Origin: Bacteroidaceae bacterium | Lineage (GTDB): Bacteria > Bacteroidota > Bacteroidia > Bacteroidales > Bacteroidaceae | Assembly (NCBI GenBank): GCA_024693505.1 | Contig: JAILKU010000151.1 | Location: 1-42,210 of the forward strand | Direction: 5' to 3' | DNA: 42,210 bases | Shown: piece by piece, positions 1-8,152 of the stretch | Layout: each line of letters begins with the position of its first letter | How positions within the stretch are numbered: the first letter of the stretch is position 1 | Translations under genes and position numbers: made by a program | Notes under the pieces: model-generated | Seen by the model: only the letters and a program-made list of their open reading frames with translations | What the model was told of the DNA's origin: nothing | Databases searched by the model: none

Positions 1-128
1 TTTTTCGCATAGTAGTCGCTTATGAGTTTCTTTATTTCAAGCAACTCATCATCGGTTTTAATATCCGAAAACACATCCAGCAAGTATAATTGAGCAGGAT
101 TGAAAACGGTGGGACGTACACTTTTCAT
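1..128 (-). CDS. Antitoxin-like small protein, N-terminal part (runs off left edge)
   Basis: Reading leftwards from an ATG at 128, the frame stays open to the window edge (42 codons). It begins MKSVRPTVFNPAQLYLLDVF and continues with an acidic/lysine helix ending near SDYYAK. This pattern (N-terminal FNPAQLYLLxxF, then a DELLEIKKLISDYY-type helix) matches, from memory, a very common Bacteroidales family of 75-80-residue proteins. These are usually encoded just upstream of a PIN-domain toxin and treated as its antitoxin. The partner, if present, would lie left of the window. A near-consensus promoter at 154-185 sits right upstream and supports this start. The frame is seen directly; the family is recalled and the antitoxin role is inferred. 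Confidence 0.65.
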   Translation of the reverse strand, partial: MKSVRPTVFNPAQLYLLDVFSDIKTDDELLEIKKLISDYYAK

Positions 129-153
129 ACTCTACCATATATAATTTCGAATG

Positions 154-185
154 CAAAGGTATGTATAATTTATGAAACCCGCAAA
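154..185 (-). promoter_or_regulatory. Bacteroidetes-type promoter for the antitoxin-like gene
   Basis: On the minus strand TTTG (182-185) and TACCTTTG (154-161) are separated by 20 nt, matching the Bacteroidetes -33/-7 consensus TTTG and TAnnTTTG. The predicted transcript starts near 147, giving a leader of about 20 nt before the ATG at 128. Confidence 0.7.
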
Positions 186-384
186 CTTTCTGCAATATTT
201 TCAGTTATTCCACAAAAAACCATAGCAGTCCATCGAAACAAACGGTTCACTTTTCAGGGTAAACTTTGCCAACTGAAATGTTCATTCTTAATCATAATTA
301 TCGTCCCTTTAGTGCAATATGTCTGTCTGTATTTTATATTTTAAACAAAATAGTTAAAGAAACTTGCATTTTTTTATCAAAATG

Positions 385-416
385 TTTGGTCATATAAAAC
401 AAGTATAGTATTTTTG
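385..416 (+). promoter_or_regulatory. Bacteroidetes-type promoter driving the structured RNA
   Basis: TTTG at 385-388, a 20-nt spacer and TATTTTTG at 409-416 form an almost ideal Bacteroidetes -33/-7 promoter. Transcription is predicted to start near 423. No start codon of a plausible gene follows for about 420 nt, so the promoter must serve a non-coding RNA or an unusually long leader. Confidence 0.75.
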
Positions 417-422
417 CAATGC

Positions 423-750
423 CTAAACGCCGAAAATGGTCAAAAAAGACCATTGGGAATTCGACTGAATAGTCAAGTTTGTATCAGCGGATGCATACTG
501 CGGAGGGCATCCATTTATGGAAAGGCGTTTACTTGACGCTTTGTTCTTGACGAACTGAAACCTGAGAAATTTCACAAACTTGTCATAGAGCATAGCAACG
601 GTAGATGCCCATGGGTATGTCTATTACGCATCCCTCTGGGGTGTGTCGTACATATCGGCGTGGGGTCTATAGAGTTGCTCGTTCTGACAAGTTGGGCAAT
701 CTCAGGGCCTCAGTTCGTGGAACGGGCAGCAGCCAGTCTCCACGTTTTTT
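423..750 (+). ncRNA. Candidate structured RNA (stand-alone sRNA or long leader)
   Basis: The stretch between the promoter at 385-416 and a hairpin with a T-run at 716-750 has no credible protein but dense, nested complementarity. An early hairpin pairs 435-441 with 448-454. A 5' domain pairs 472-478 with 531-537 around an inner stem 489-494/507-512. A long compound stem pairs 550-558 with 710-718, 561-567 with 700-706 and 577-585 with 685-693 (9, 7 and 9 bp). It encloses a multiloop with 595-599/674-678, a hairpin 605-618 and a 21-nt hairpin 626-646 (9 pairs, two of them G-U, loop TCT). I do not see hallmarks of tmRNA, RNase P RNA or SRP RNA. It could be an independent sRNA or the 5' leader of the secreted-protein gene at 842. 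The pairings are read from the sequence; the role is unknown. Confidence 0.6.
716..750 (+). terminator. Terminator-like hairpin ending the structured RNA
   Basis: The stem CGTGGA (716-721)/TCCACG (739-744), with an inner GGC-AGCA-GCC hairpin (725-734), is followed directly by six T residues (745-750). Bases 716-718 are shared with the long-range helix 550-558/710-718, so the two folds partly exclude each other, as in an attenuator. Confidence 0.55.
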
Positions 751-841
751 GTATAATCGTGTTTCTTTCTGGTTTGTATGTTGAGTGTTCGCCATACGTG
801 CGTGAACATTATTATTTTTTTAACCTTAAACAAAATCATCT

Positions 842-1097
842 ATGAAAAGAAAACGATTCTTCTTATTCGTGATGATAAGCATGATAGGAACAAAGAGATT
901 GGCACTGGATCAGAAAGACGGTGTCTATCAGATTGGTACGGCAGAAGACCTGATGACTTTTGCCGAGTTAGTGAACGGTGGTGAAAATACAGCCAATGCT
1001 GTCTTGACAGCCGGCATCAACCTCACCCAAAGTGATTTTCTAAGCCTTATAATAGGCAACGAAAATGCACCGTTCTGTGGTGTCTTTGACGGTAAAG
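842..1097 (+). pseudogene. Truncated GLUG-type secreted protein, N-terminal remnant
   Basis: The ATG at 842 opens a basic n-region and hydrophobic segment resembling a signal peptide (residues 1-20). About 60 residues follow that resemble the N-terminal repeat of Bacteroidales secreted adhesins with GLUG-like motifs: DGVYQIGTAEDLMTFAELVN, then a NAVLTAGINLT stretch and GVFDGKG. In such proteins this is followed by HT-type residues and many more repeats. Here homology stops at about residue 85, and the frame runs on through unrelated low-quality sequence to a stop at 1244-1246 (134 residues in all). The same bases are meaningful in another frame (next feature). I therefore read the gene as cut at roughly 1095-1100. 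It lies about 90 nt downstream of the structured RNA and may have been its regulated gene. Confidence 0.55.
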
Positions 1098-1250
1098 GCC
1101 TGGGAAAAGATGCGCAGCGTGGGAATACAGAGCGAGCTGCATACCCTGGCCACACGCAGCCACTGCTTCCAGCGGACGGCTTCTCCAGAGACGGGCAGCT
1201 ATACGTTTCTAGACCGCATCGGCGAATTTCTGCAATACATTGTTAAATAA
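1098..1250 (+). pseudogene. 3' remnant of a putative alpha/beta hydrolase (esterase)
   Basis: In the frame ending at TAA 1248-1250 the bases translate to a sensible protein C terminus: AWEKMRSVGIQSELHTLATR, then SHCFQ, SPETGSYTF and LDRIGEFL. Position and context of the histidine in SHCFQ, some 30 residues from the end, resemble the catalytic His region of secreted alpha/beta hydrolases (acetyl-xylan-esterase-like) known from Bacteroidales glycan-use loci. No start codon, Ser nucleophile or Asp region remains. The sequence begins exactly where the GLUG-type gene loses sense, so this is a deletion or recombination scar joining two genes out of frame. The family assignment rests on recall of similar sequences. 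Confidence 0.45.
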
Positions 1251-1270
1251 TATATAGTTCGGAATATGTT

Positions 1271-3394
1271 ATGAAGTATAGTAGCACAGTCAGAATGTTG
1301 GCGGTATCCTTGTTATGCATGGCGGGCTGCACGGAGAACGTCGATACCTCGGCCCGATACGTCTTTCAAGAGAAGACCATTGTAGATTATCTGGACACAC
1401 ACGAGCAATACAGCGAATACATGCAACTGCTCTCGAAGGTTCCGGTGAGTGTAGTCAGCAAGACTACCCTGCGCCAGTTACTTACGGCTCGCGGGCACTA
1501 TACCGTCTTTGCGCCCACCAACGAGGCCATCGATGCCTTCCTGGTAGAACTGCACCGTAAGAAACCCGACTTGCTAAGTGCACCTTCGTGGGATGCGTTC
1601 CACTCTGAGGAGAAGCGAGACTCCATACGCAGGGTGGTGGTCATGAACAGCATCATTGACTCGGGCGACATGGACGATTGCTTTATGACATGGGACTTCC
1701 CCACCACTAACCGGGCCGAGATCCCCTTGAACAACATGAACAACCGAAAGCTGTCTGTCCACTATCTGGGTACGGACACCATTTTAATGAACGGAGAGTG
1801 CCCGGTGGACCTGAAGCAAAGGGATATCCTGGTCACCAATGGCGCCATCCATCAGGTGAACCGCGTCTTGGCACCGGAGGAGATTACCGCAGCCGGTTAC
1901 CTGCAAGATATCATCGAACACAGCCGGCCGGGCTATCTCCTTATCGGAAAGGCCATCCAGGCCTGCGGACTGATGGACACGCTGTCCAAGATCCGCGACG
2001 AGGTCTATGAGGACCGCTACCTCAGGGGGGAGATACCCGAATACGTGAGCCTCTATATTGACCATCACAACACGTCTGAGAAAAACACCACACCCAGGCA
2101 CCGCCTATACGGCTTCACCATCTTTGCCGAGACAGATGACTTCTGGCTCACACAGGGCATTGACCCGCAGGAACCCTCCTCCGTCCTGCTGCCCAAGCTC
2201 ATGCAGTGGATCCTGGACAACAAACAGTACAGCGAGGAGTACGACACCTTCACGACCGGAGATGACTACGACTCGCCCGAGAACCTGCTCTACCAGTGGA
2301 CAACCTACCACATCCTGCCCTTCCGGATGTCGGCCGACAGGCTGGTTTTCCACGTTAACGAGTCGGGGTATTTTTCCAAGAACCCCACTTCCCTGGGCAT
2401 TCCCATGTATGAGATTTATACCACCATGGGGAAACGCCGGCTATTGAAGATATATGAGAGCCAGGCATCGAACGGTGTCTACCTGAACCGTTTCCCAAAG
2501 TTGGACAACGGACGCAGAGGTTCCTACCAGGAACTCTCATGCGACCCCGACAAAGTGGGATGCCGCGTCGACCGGGAGTCGAAAAAGGCTGTCCTGACCG
2601 ACATCATCAACTGCTGCATCTATCCGATCGACGCGCCGCTCTCCTATAACGATGAAGTGCGCAAGAACCTGGCCAGACAAAGACTTCGCTTCGACGGTAT
2701 GACCCTCTTTCCCGAAGCCATGAACAATGAGATACGTCTGAAAAAATCCTCTGACTTTGCCAACCAGGACGTCTATATTCCCAATACCAGCATATACAAC
2801 TACTTTGAGAACATGCAGATGAACGACCAAACCATCTTCATCTACCTCAATGCCTACGAATATGCGTGGCCCAACCTGCATTCAGATGAGATGAAGGCAA
2901 AGGGACGCTTCGAGCTGACCTTCAAGATGCCGCCTGTACCTCGCCGCACCACCTACGAACTGCGATACAATGTGCTCCCCAACGGAGACCGTGGCGTACA
3001 GCAGTTCTATTTCGGCTCCGACCTGAACCGTCTGCCAGCTGCAGGCATACCTGTTGACCTGACACGTTCCATCGAAAGCATGAAAGCAGGCCACGAGCCT
3101 GACACCGACGATGACGACTATAATGCAGAGGTGGACAAACGGCTGCGGAACAATAACGTGATGAAGGGCGTGCTCAGCGTGACGGGCAGCGGCGCACCGA
3201 CAAACAATGAACGGCACCAGACCAGTAACCTGCGATACATCATCGTACGCCAGACACTGGACCCCAACGAGACCTACTACATGCGCGTGAAGTCCGTACT
3301 CGACAGCGAGATGAAGGAGTTCTACATGGACTATATGGAATATTGTGCCAAAGAGGTCTATGACAACCCCGAAACCCCCGAGGACATCTGGTAA
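1271..3394 (+). CDS. Fasciclin (FAS1)-domain lipoprotein
   Basis: This 707-residue protein starts with a lipoprotein signal ending in LLCMAGC (lipid-modified Cys20), so it is likely anchored in the outer membrane. A FAS1 domain spans about residues 36-205, with the typical YTVFAPTNEAIDAFL motif and the closing VTNGAIHQVNRVL strand. A second, degenerate FAS1-like domain (about 215-400) contains GFTIFAETDDFW and a YQWTTYHIL segment. The remaining ~300 residues are a beta-rich region I cannot assign. FAS1 lipoproteins often accompany SusC/SusD glycan systems in Bacteroidetes and are thought to mediate adhesion or ligand binding; no SusC/D pair is visible here. The gene starts 20 nt after the esterase remnant and is followed after 41 nt by the phosphoesterase, so they are probably co-transcribed. 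Confidence 0.8.
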   Translation: MKYSSTVRMLAVSLLCMAGCTENVDTSARYVFQEKTIVDYLDTHEQYSEYMQLLSKVPVSVVSKTTLRQLLTARGHYTVFAPTNEAIDAFLVELHRKKPDLLSAPSWDAFHSEEKRDSIRRVVVMNSIIDSGDMDDCFMTWDFPTTNRAEIPLNNMNNRKLSVHYLGTDTILMNGECPVDLKQRDILVTNGAIHQVNRVLAPEEITAAGYLQDIIEHSRPGYLLIGKAIQACGLMDTLSKIRDEVYEDRYLRGEIPEYVSLYIDHHNTSEKNTTPRHRLYGFTIFAETDDFWLTQGIDPQEPSSVLLPKLMQWILDNKQYSEEYDTFTTGDDYDSPENLLYQWTTYHILPFRMSADRLVFHVNESGYFSKNPTSLGIPMYEIYTTMGKRRLLKIYESQASNGVYLNRFPKLDNGRRGSYQELSCDPDKVGCRVDRESKKAVLTDIINCCIYPIDAPLSYNDEVRKNLARQRLRFDGMTLFPEAMNNEIRLKKSSDFANQDVYIPNTSIYNYFENMQMNDQTIFIYLNAYEYAWPNLHSDEMKAKGRFELTFKMPPVPRRTTYELRYNVLPNGDRGVQQFYFGSDLNRLPAAGIPVDLTRSIESMKAGHEPDTDDDDYNAEVDKRLRNNNVMKGVLSVTGSGAPTNNERHQTSNLRYIIVRQTLDPNETYYMRVKSVLDSEMKEFYMDYMEYCAKEVYDNPETPEDIW

Positions 3395-3435
3395 TAATCC
3401 CTTTAGTATTAACCTATAATTTAATTAACAAAATT

Positions 3436-6400
3436 ATGAAAAAGATTACTTATTTTCTTTCGTTTCTGGCACTGCTGTTAGGAACAACTGCAGTAGCTCA
3501 GGATAGTGAACGGTTGACGTTTGGTGTTATCTCCGACGTCCACTTTGACAACGGAAACATGGGGGGCGCAATGGTAAAGGTGCCCCAGGCACTGAAGAAC
3601 CTGACCTCGCAGGCTAAGCTCGATGCATTGGCCATCGCGGGCGACCTGGCCGATGCCGGACGGGTCGACCAGTATGAGATGCTCGTGAGCGTCTTCAATG
3701 ATGAAGCCAACTACACGAATCCAGTCGGTGACCTGCTCTTCATGATGGGCAACCACGACCACGGCGATGCCAACGGCGTGTCGAACTATCAGAACGGACT
3801 GAGCATCTTCAACGGCGGCGAGCCTTATCCCCTGCATCAGTACAAGATTATCAAGGGCTATCCCTTCATCACCATCAGCATGATGAGTACCGGTGGTTCG
3901 GGAGCCTATCCTGCAGACGTGAAGAAACAGTTGGACGACTGGCTGAAACAAGCCAGCGAGGAGTGTCCGGGCAAGCCCATCTTCGTCTTCACCCACGTGC
4001 CGCCCCAGTGGACAGTCTATGGGTCATGGCCTGAATTCGAGAACGGCAGCACATGGGGCATGCCCGACCTCAACAGCGTACTGAACAAGTATCCACAGGC
4101 CGTAGTCTTTGCCGGACACAGCCACTATCCCATAGGCGACCCGCGCAGCATCCACCAGGGCGCGAACCCCGAATCTGCCCATCAGAACTACTTCACATCC
4201 ATCAATACGGGAAGCACCACATACGGCGAGATTTATCCTGGAGCAATTGACGAAGGCATCTATCCCAACGGCATTTTCTTCGTCACCGAAGGTATGATTA
4301 TCAGCGAGCTGGAGAACGGCGATATTGAGATCCGCCGCTACGACACTTTTCGCAACGTGGAAATCAACCCCGATAAACGTTGGTTGCTGAAGGCTCCCTT
4401 TGACGGCACCATGTTTGAGTATGCCGACATCCGTGATGCCGATGACAATCCCAATAATGTTCCCCTGCGCAACGGACTGCCTGCACCTGCCTTCACGGAG
4501 AACGCTGAAATCAATGTTGAATTCGATGGGGACAAGGCCAATGTCTCTATTCCACAGGCTACCGATGACGATTGTGTATTCCGCTACAGGTTCCGCGTCT
4601 TCAGAAACGGAATGTGTATAAGCGAGAAGTTCTTCTCCTCACAGTTTTATCTGAATATCCACATGCCAACCATCTTGACGCAGACAATCAACAACCTCTC
4701 TTCCGACACGGAATATACCATAGAGGTGGTTGCATACGACTCTTACGACAATACTTCCGAGCCGCTTGTCAAGACCTTCAAGACTCCTTCTGGAATCAGC
4801 GACATGACACCTAATGCCCAGTGGAAGTTTGAGAATCCCAGTGATTTGCTTAAACCTGAAGCTGGCCAGTTCACGATGTTGCCTATTACCCTAGATGGGA
4901 TGAGCAACGTAACTATTGCGGAAAGCCTCGAAGAAGCCGGCATTACCGTGGCCGAGGGACCTGCCGAGGGCAACGGTGCCATCTTCGTGCCCAGATTCAG
5001 CGGATTGAAAATGCTGCGACCCGGGGGGGCCACACCCACTATAGATTATACCATCATGTGGTACATCAAGATGCCTGATGCCTTCAACTACAACAGTTTA
5101 TGGCAGGCCAACGAGAACAATGCCGATGACGGTGATTTTTTCGTTTACCATAATAAAGTTGGCATGAACGCCATGGGCGGCTATTTTGGGGAAATCAATG
5201 ATAACACCTGGTACCGCATCTTCATGACAAACCGTAACGGGGACGTGCATGTCTATATTGACGGCACGCAAGTCGTTAACTGCCCCAGTGAGTCGCGCTG
5301 GGAGATAGCTCCGTGGGGCATATACTTCTTCACAGATGAAGACGTTGAGATGACCGACACCTATGTGGCAGAGCTTTCCTATTGGGAGAGAAGCCTCTCG
5401 GAGAACGAAATCAGGGAAGTCTGCGGTTTGGGGCCATTAGTGGAAGAACCTTTTGTCACCATAGCAAACCAGAACATCAAGGTAATGGAAAAACTGGAAT
5501 TCTCCGTCACCATCAACGCCAATGTACCCGTATCCTTCGAGCTGCCCGACTGGATTGAAGGCGTGGATATCGCTCCCTTCTCCGGCAAGCACGACTATAT
5601 CTTCCGTGCCCAGCCTATGGAGGATAGTGGACGTCGCAACGATGTCATTATCGTCAGTGCCCAAGGCGTGGAGCCTCAGGAGATAAATGTGGAACAGATA
5701 TTAACAGGCGACGATTTGCCCGAGCCCTTTGGCTGGTGGACCTTCGACAATCCCGACGACCTCATGAGAGAGGAGACAGGCTATGGCTCTGCCACCCTAA
5801 CTCCCGCATTCAAGGGTAGCAACGGACCGGAAAGGACCAGCGACATCTCCACGGCAGGGATAAGCATCGTGCCCGGACCGACCAAGGATAACGGTGCCAT
5901 CAAAGTGCCCAAGGATTCCTATCTCTGGCTCACCACAACCACAGGTCTCCCCCAAATGCAGAACTTCACCATTCTCTACGACGTGATGCTCAACGACGTC
6001 AGCGGTTACAAGTCGATGTTCCAGGGCGACATCGCGAACACCCATGATGCAGGCTTCTTCTTCAAGAACAACCAGTTGGGCCGAGGTGGCAACCTGGAAT
6101 ATGCAGGCGACTTCCAGACTGGGGTATGGTACCGCATCCTCTTTGTGATGAAGGACGGCTGCCCCGCCCTCTACGTAAACGGCGAAAAACTGAGTGAGTA
6201 CAATAGACCTGTTGACTATGACTTTATTCTGAACGACGAGGCCCTGCTCTTTGCAGACGAAGACGGCGAGGAAGGTATCATAAACGTGGCCTCCATCCGT
6301 TTCTGGGACATACCCCTCAGTGCCGATATGGCCAAGAAGCTGGGCGACAGCTACAGCGACGTAGAGAAGCTCTTTGTCGTGCAGACATCCAATGTCCGCC

Positions 6401-8067
6401 TCATTGACAAGACCCTCTTCTCCATCAACGTCAATGCCAACGTACCTTTCACTTTCGAAGTGCCCGAGTGGATAGAACCGCTCGACGTAGAACCTGTCGA
6501 GGGCGAGAAGGAGTACGAGTTCTGTGCACAGCCGCTGGAGCAGGAAGGCCGCCGCGAAGGTGTCATCATTGTTGAGGCCGAGGACTTCGACCCTGTCGAG
6601 ATCCCCGTCATCCAGATCAAGCTGGGCGAGGGCATGCCCGACCCCACTGGCGTATGGACCTTCGACAATCCTAACGACCTGCTGGTCGGCACCGGTGTTG
6701 CCACCCTACAAGCCGCCCACGCAGGCGATAATGGCGAGCCCGAGATAACCGACCTGTTGACAGCCGACATCACGCCAGTTGACGGCCCATTGGACGGAAA
6801 CGGAGCCATCAGCATCTATGACGGCTCATACCTCTGGCTGATCAACAATTCCGGCAGTGCCGAACTGAAGGACTTCTCTATCCAGTTCGATATCCGGCCT
6901 CGCACCCTGCAGAATCCCAACGCCCTTTACCAGGCCGACGTTCAGAACAACAGGGATGCAGGCCTGTTCATCAACAAGGGCATGATTGGCCGAGGCAGCA
7001 ACGGACTGGACTACCACGGAGAACTCATATACATGAAGTGGCACCGCGTATTCTTTGTGGTAAGGGACGGCTATGCCAGCGTATATCTGGACGGCGAGAA
7101 AGTGGGTCAGAGTACCAGTGCGAGCACCATTTGGAGCATGTACCCCGAAGTATTGCTCTTTGCCGACGAGAACGGTGAGGAGACCTACAACGAGGTAGCT
7201 GAGATACGCTACTGGGATGTGCCCCTCTCGGACGAGCAGGTGATGAGCCTCGGCGGCGTTGAGCAGGAATGGGAGGATGACCCATTCGACGATCCCATCG
7301 GCATCTGGACATTCGATGACCCCAACGACCTGATGGCCGGCACCGGCACCGCCACACTGAAGGGAGCCGCCAGAGGACCTGAAGGCAGGCCTGTAGAAGT
7401 GGAAGACCTCGCCTCAATTGGCATCGTGCCCATCGAAGGGCCTTCGGCTGGCAACGGCGCCATCAACGTACCCTTCAACAGCTATCTCCAGTTGGCCCAT
7501 AATCAAGAACAGAGCGTACTGAACTCGTTCACCTTCATGATGGATATCCGTCAGGAAACCCTCCAGGGTTACAATGTGATATTCCAGACCGATATGAGTA
7601 ACAGCGTAGACGCCTGCCTCTTCACTAAAGACAAGCAGATCGGTATCAATACCGGCGGCCTGGGCTATGCCAATGGACTGGAGGAAGGTAAGTGGCAGCG
7701 CCTCATCGTGGTGGTGAACAACAACGCCATGACCGGAATCTATCTTGACGGACTGAAGGTAAACGGCACCTATGGAACCGCAGAAAAGTGGGCCCTACAG
7801 CAGCTGTGCTACCTCTTTGCCGACGAGAATGGCGAGGAACGCCCCATAGACATTGCAGAGTTGCAGTTCTGGGACGTGCCCATCACAGGCGTACAGGCCA
7901 AGGCACTGGGTGCTGCCGGGACCAAGACCGACATCCAGCAGATTCCCACATCCCTGAAGATGCCGGCCGGTATCTATGACCTGATGGGAAGAAAGATTTC
8001 CATGCCGAAGAGCAAGCTCCCGAAGGGTCTCTACATCATCAACGGAAACAAGGTCCTGGTTAAATGA
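3436..8067 (+). CDS. Giant secreted calcineurin-like phosphoesterase with LamG/BACON modules (copy 1)
   Basis: This is a 1543-residue multidomain protein with a signal peptide (1-21). A metallophosphoesterase domain (about 25-330) carries all the metal-site motifs: ISDVH (D34, H36), GD (D70), GNHDH (N106-H107), THVPP (H187) and GHSH (227-230). An FN3-like region follows (about 345-455). Four LamG/jelly-roll-like units each open with a W-TF(D/E)(N/D)P motif, near residues 463, 766, 1073 and 1290. Two BACON-like linkers (about 670-755 and 978-1065) have a PDWIE/PEWIE core. The C terminus is a GIYDLMGRK...GLYIING tail. It probably acts at or outside the cell surface on a phosphorylated or glycosylated polymer; the substrate is unknown. 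A paralogue with the same architecture lies inverted at 13182-17807. Confidence 0.85.
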   Translation: MKKITYFLSFLALLLGTTAVAQDSERLTFGVISDVHFDNGNMGGAMVKVPQALKNLTSQAKLDALAIAGDLADAGRVDQYEMLVSVFNDEANYTNPVGDLLFMMGNHDHGDANGVSNYQNGLSIFNGGEPYPLHQYKIIKGYPFITISMMSTGGSGAYPADVKKQLDDWLKQASEECPGKPIFVFTHVPPQWTVYGSWPEFENGSTWGMPDLNSVLNKYPQAVVFAGHSHYPIGDPRSIHQGANPESAHQNYFTSINTGSTTYGEIYPGAIDEGIYPNGIFFVTEGMIISELENGDIEIRRYDTFRNVEINPDKRWLLKAPFDGTMFEYADIRDADDNPNNVPLRNGLPAPAFTENAEINVEFDGDKANVSIPQATDDDCVFRYRFRVFRNGMCISEKFFSSQFYLNIHMPTILTQTINNLSSDTEYTIEVVAYDSYDNTSEPLVKTFKTPSGISDMTPNAQWKFENPSDLLKPEAGQFTMLPITLDGMSNVTIAESLEEAGITVAEGPAEGNGAIFVPRFSGLKMLRPGGATPTIDYTIMWYIKMPDAFNYNSLWQANENNADDGDFFVYHNKVGMNAMGGYFGEINDNTWYRIFMTNRNGDVHVYIDGTQVVNCPSESRWEIAPWGIYFFTDEDVEMTDTYVAELSYWERSLSENEIREVCGLGPLVEEPFVTIANQNIKVMEKLEFSVTINANVPVSFELPDWIEGVDIAPFSGKHDYIFRAQPMEDSGRRNDVIIVSAQGVEPQEINVEQILTGDDLPEPFGWWTFDNPDDLMREETGYGSATLTPAFKGSNGPERTSDISTAGISIVPGPTKDNGAIKVPKDSYLWLTTTTGLPQMQNFTILYDVMLNDVSGYKSMFQGDIANTHDAGFFFKNNQLGRGGNLEYAGDFQTGVWYRILFVMKDGCPALYVNGEKLSEYNRPVDYDFILNDEALLFADEDGEEGIINVASIRFWDIPLSADMAKKLGDSYSDVEKLFVVQTSNVRLIDKTLFSINVNANVPFTFEVPEWIEPLDVEPVEGEKEYEFCAQPLEQEGRREGVIIVEAEDFDPVEIPVIQIKLGEGMPDPTGVWTFDNPNDLLVGTGVATLQAAHAGDNGEPEITDLLTADITPVDGPLDGNGAISIYDGSYLWLINNSGSAELKDFSIQFDIRPRTLQNPNALYQADVQNNRDAGLFINKGMIGRGSNGLDYHGELIYMKWHRVFFVVRDGYASVYLDGEKVGQSTSASTIWSMYPEVLLFADENGEETYNEVAEIRYWDVPLSDEQVMSLGGVEQEWEDDPFDDPIGIWTFDDPNDLMAGTGTATLKGAARGPEGRPVEVEDLASIGIVPIEGPSAGNGAINVPFNSYLQLAHNQEQSVLNSFTFMMDIRQETLQGYNVIFQTDMSNSVDACLFTKDKQIGINTGGLGYANGLEEGKWQRLIVVVNNNAMTGIYLDGLKVNGTYGTAEKWALQQLCYLFADENGEERPIDIAELQFWDVPITGVQAKALGAAGTKTDIQQIPTSLKMPAGIYDLMGRKISMPKSKLPKGLYIINGNKVLVK

Positions 8068-8152
8068 GAACCATGAGCCAACGGACCCGGCGTAAGTAGT
8101 TCTATATAGCATTCCACACCGAGTTTAAAAAAACAAATTTCAACTAATAAAT

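Noticed and set aside
423..750. tmRNA, RNase P RNA or SRP RNA
   Set aside because: I found no CCA-ending tRNA-like part, no RNase P conserved core and no SRP apical motif.
660..984. Short plus-strand ORFs across the structured RNA region
   Set aside because: They have no signal, domain or start context and overlap the strongly paired segments.
842..1250. Programmed ribosomal frameshift joining the two frames
   Set aside because: No slippery site or stimulator is apparent at the junction, and the two halves belong to unrelated protein types; a rearrangement scar fits better.
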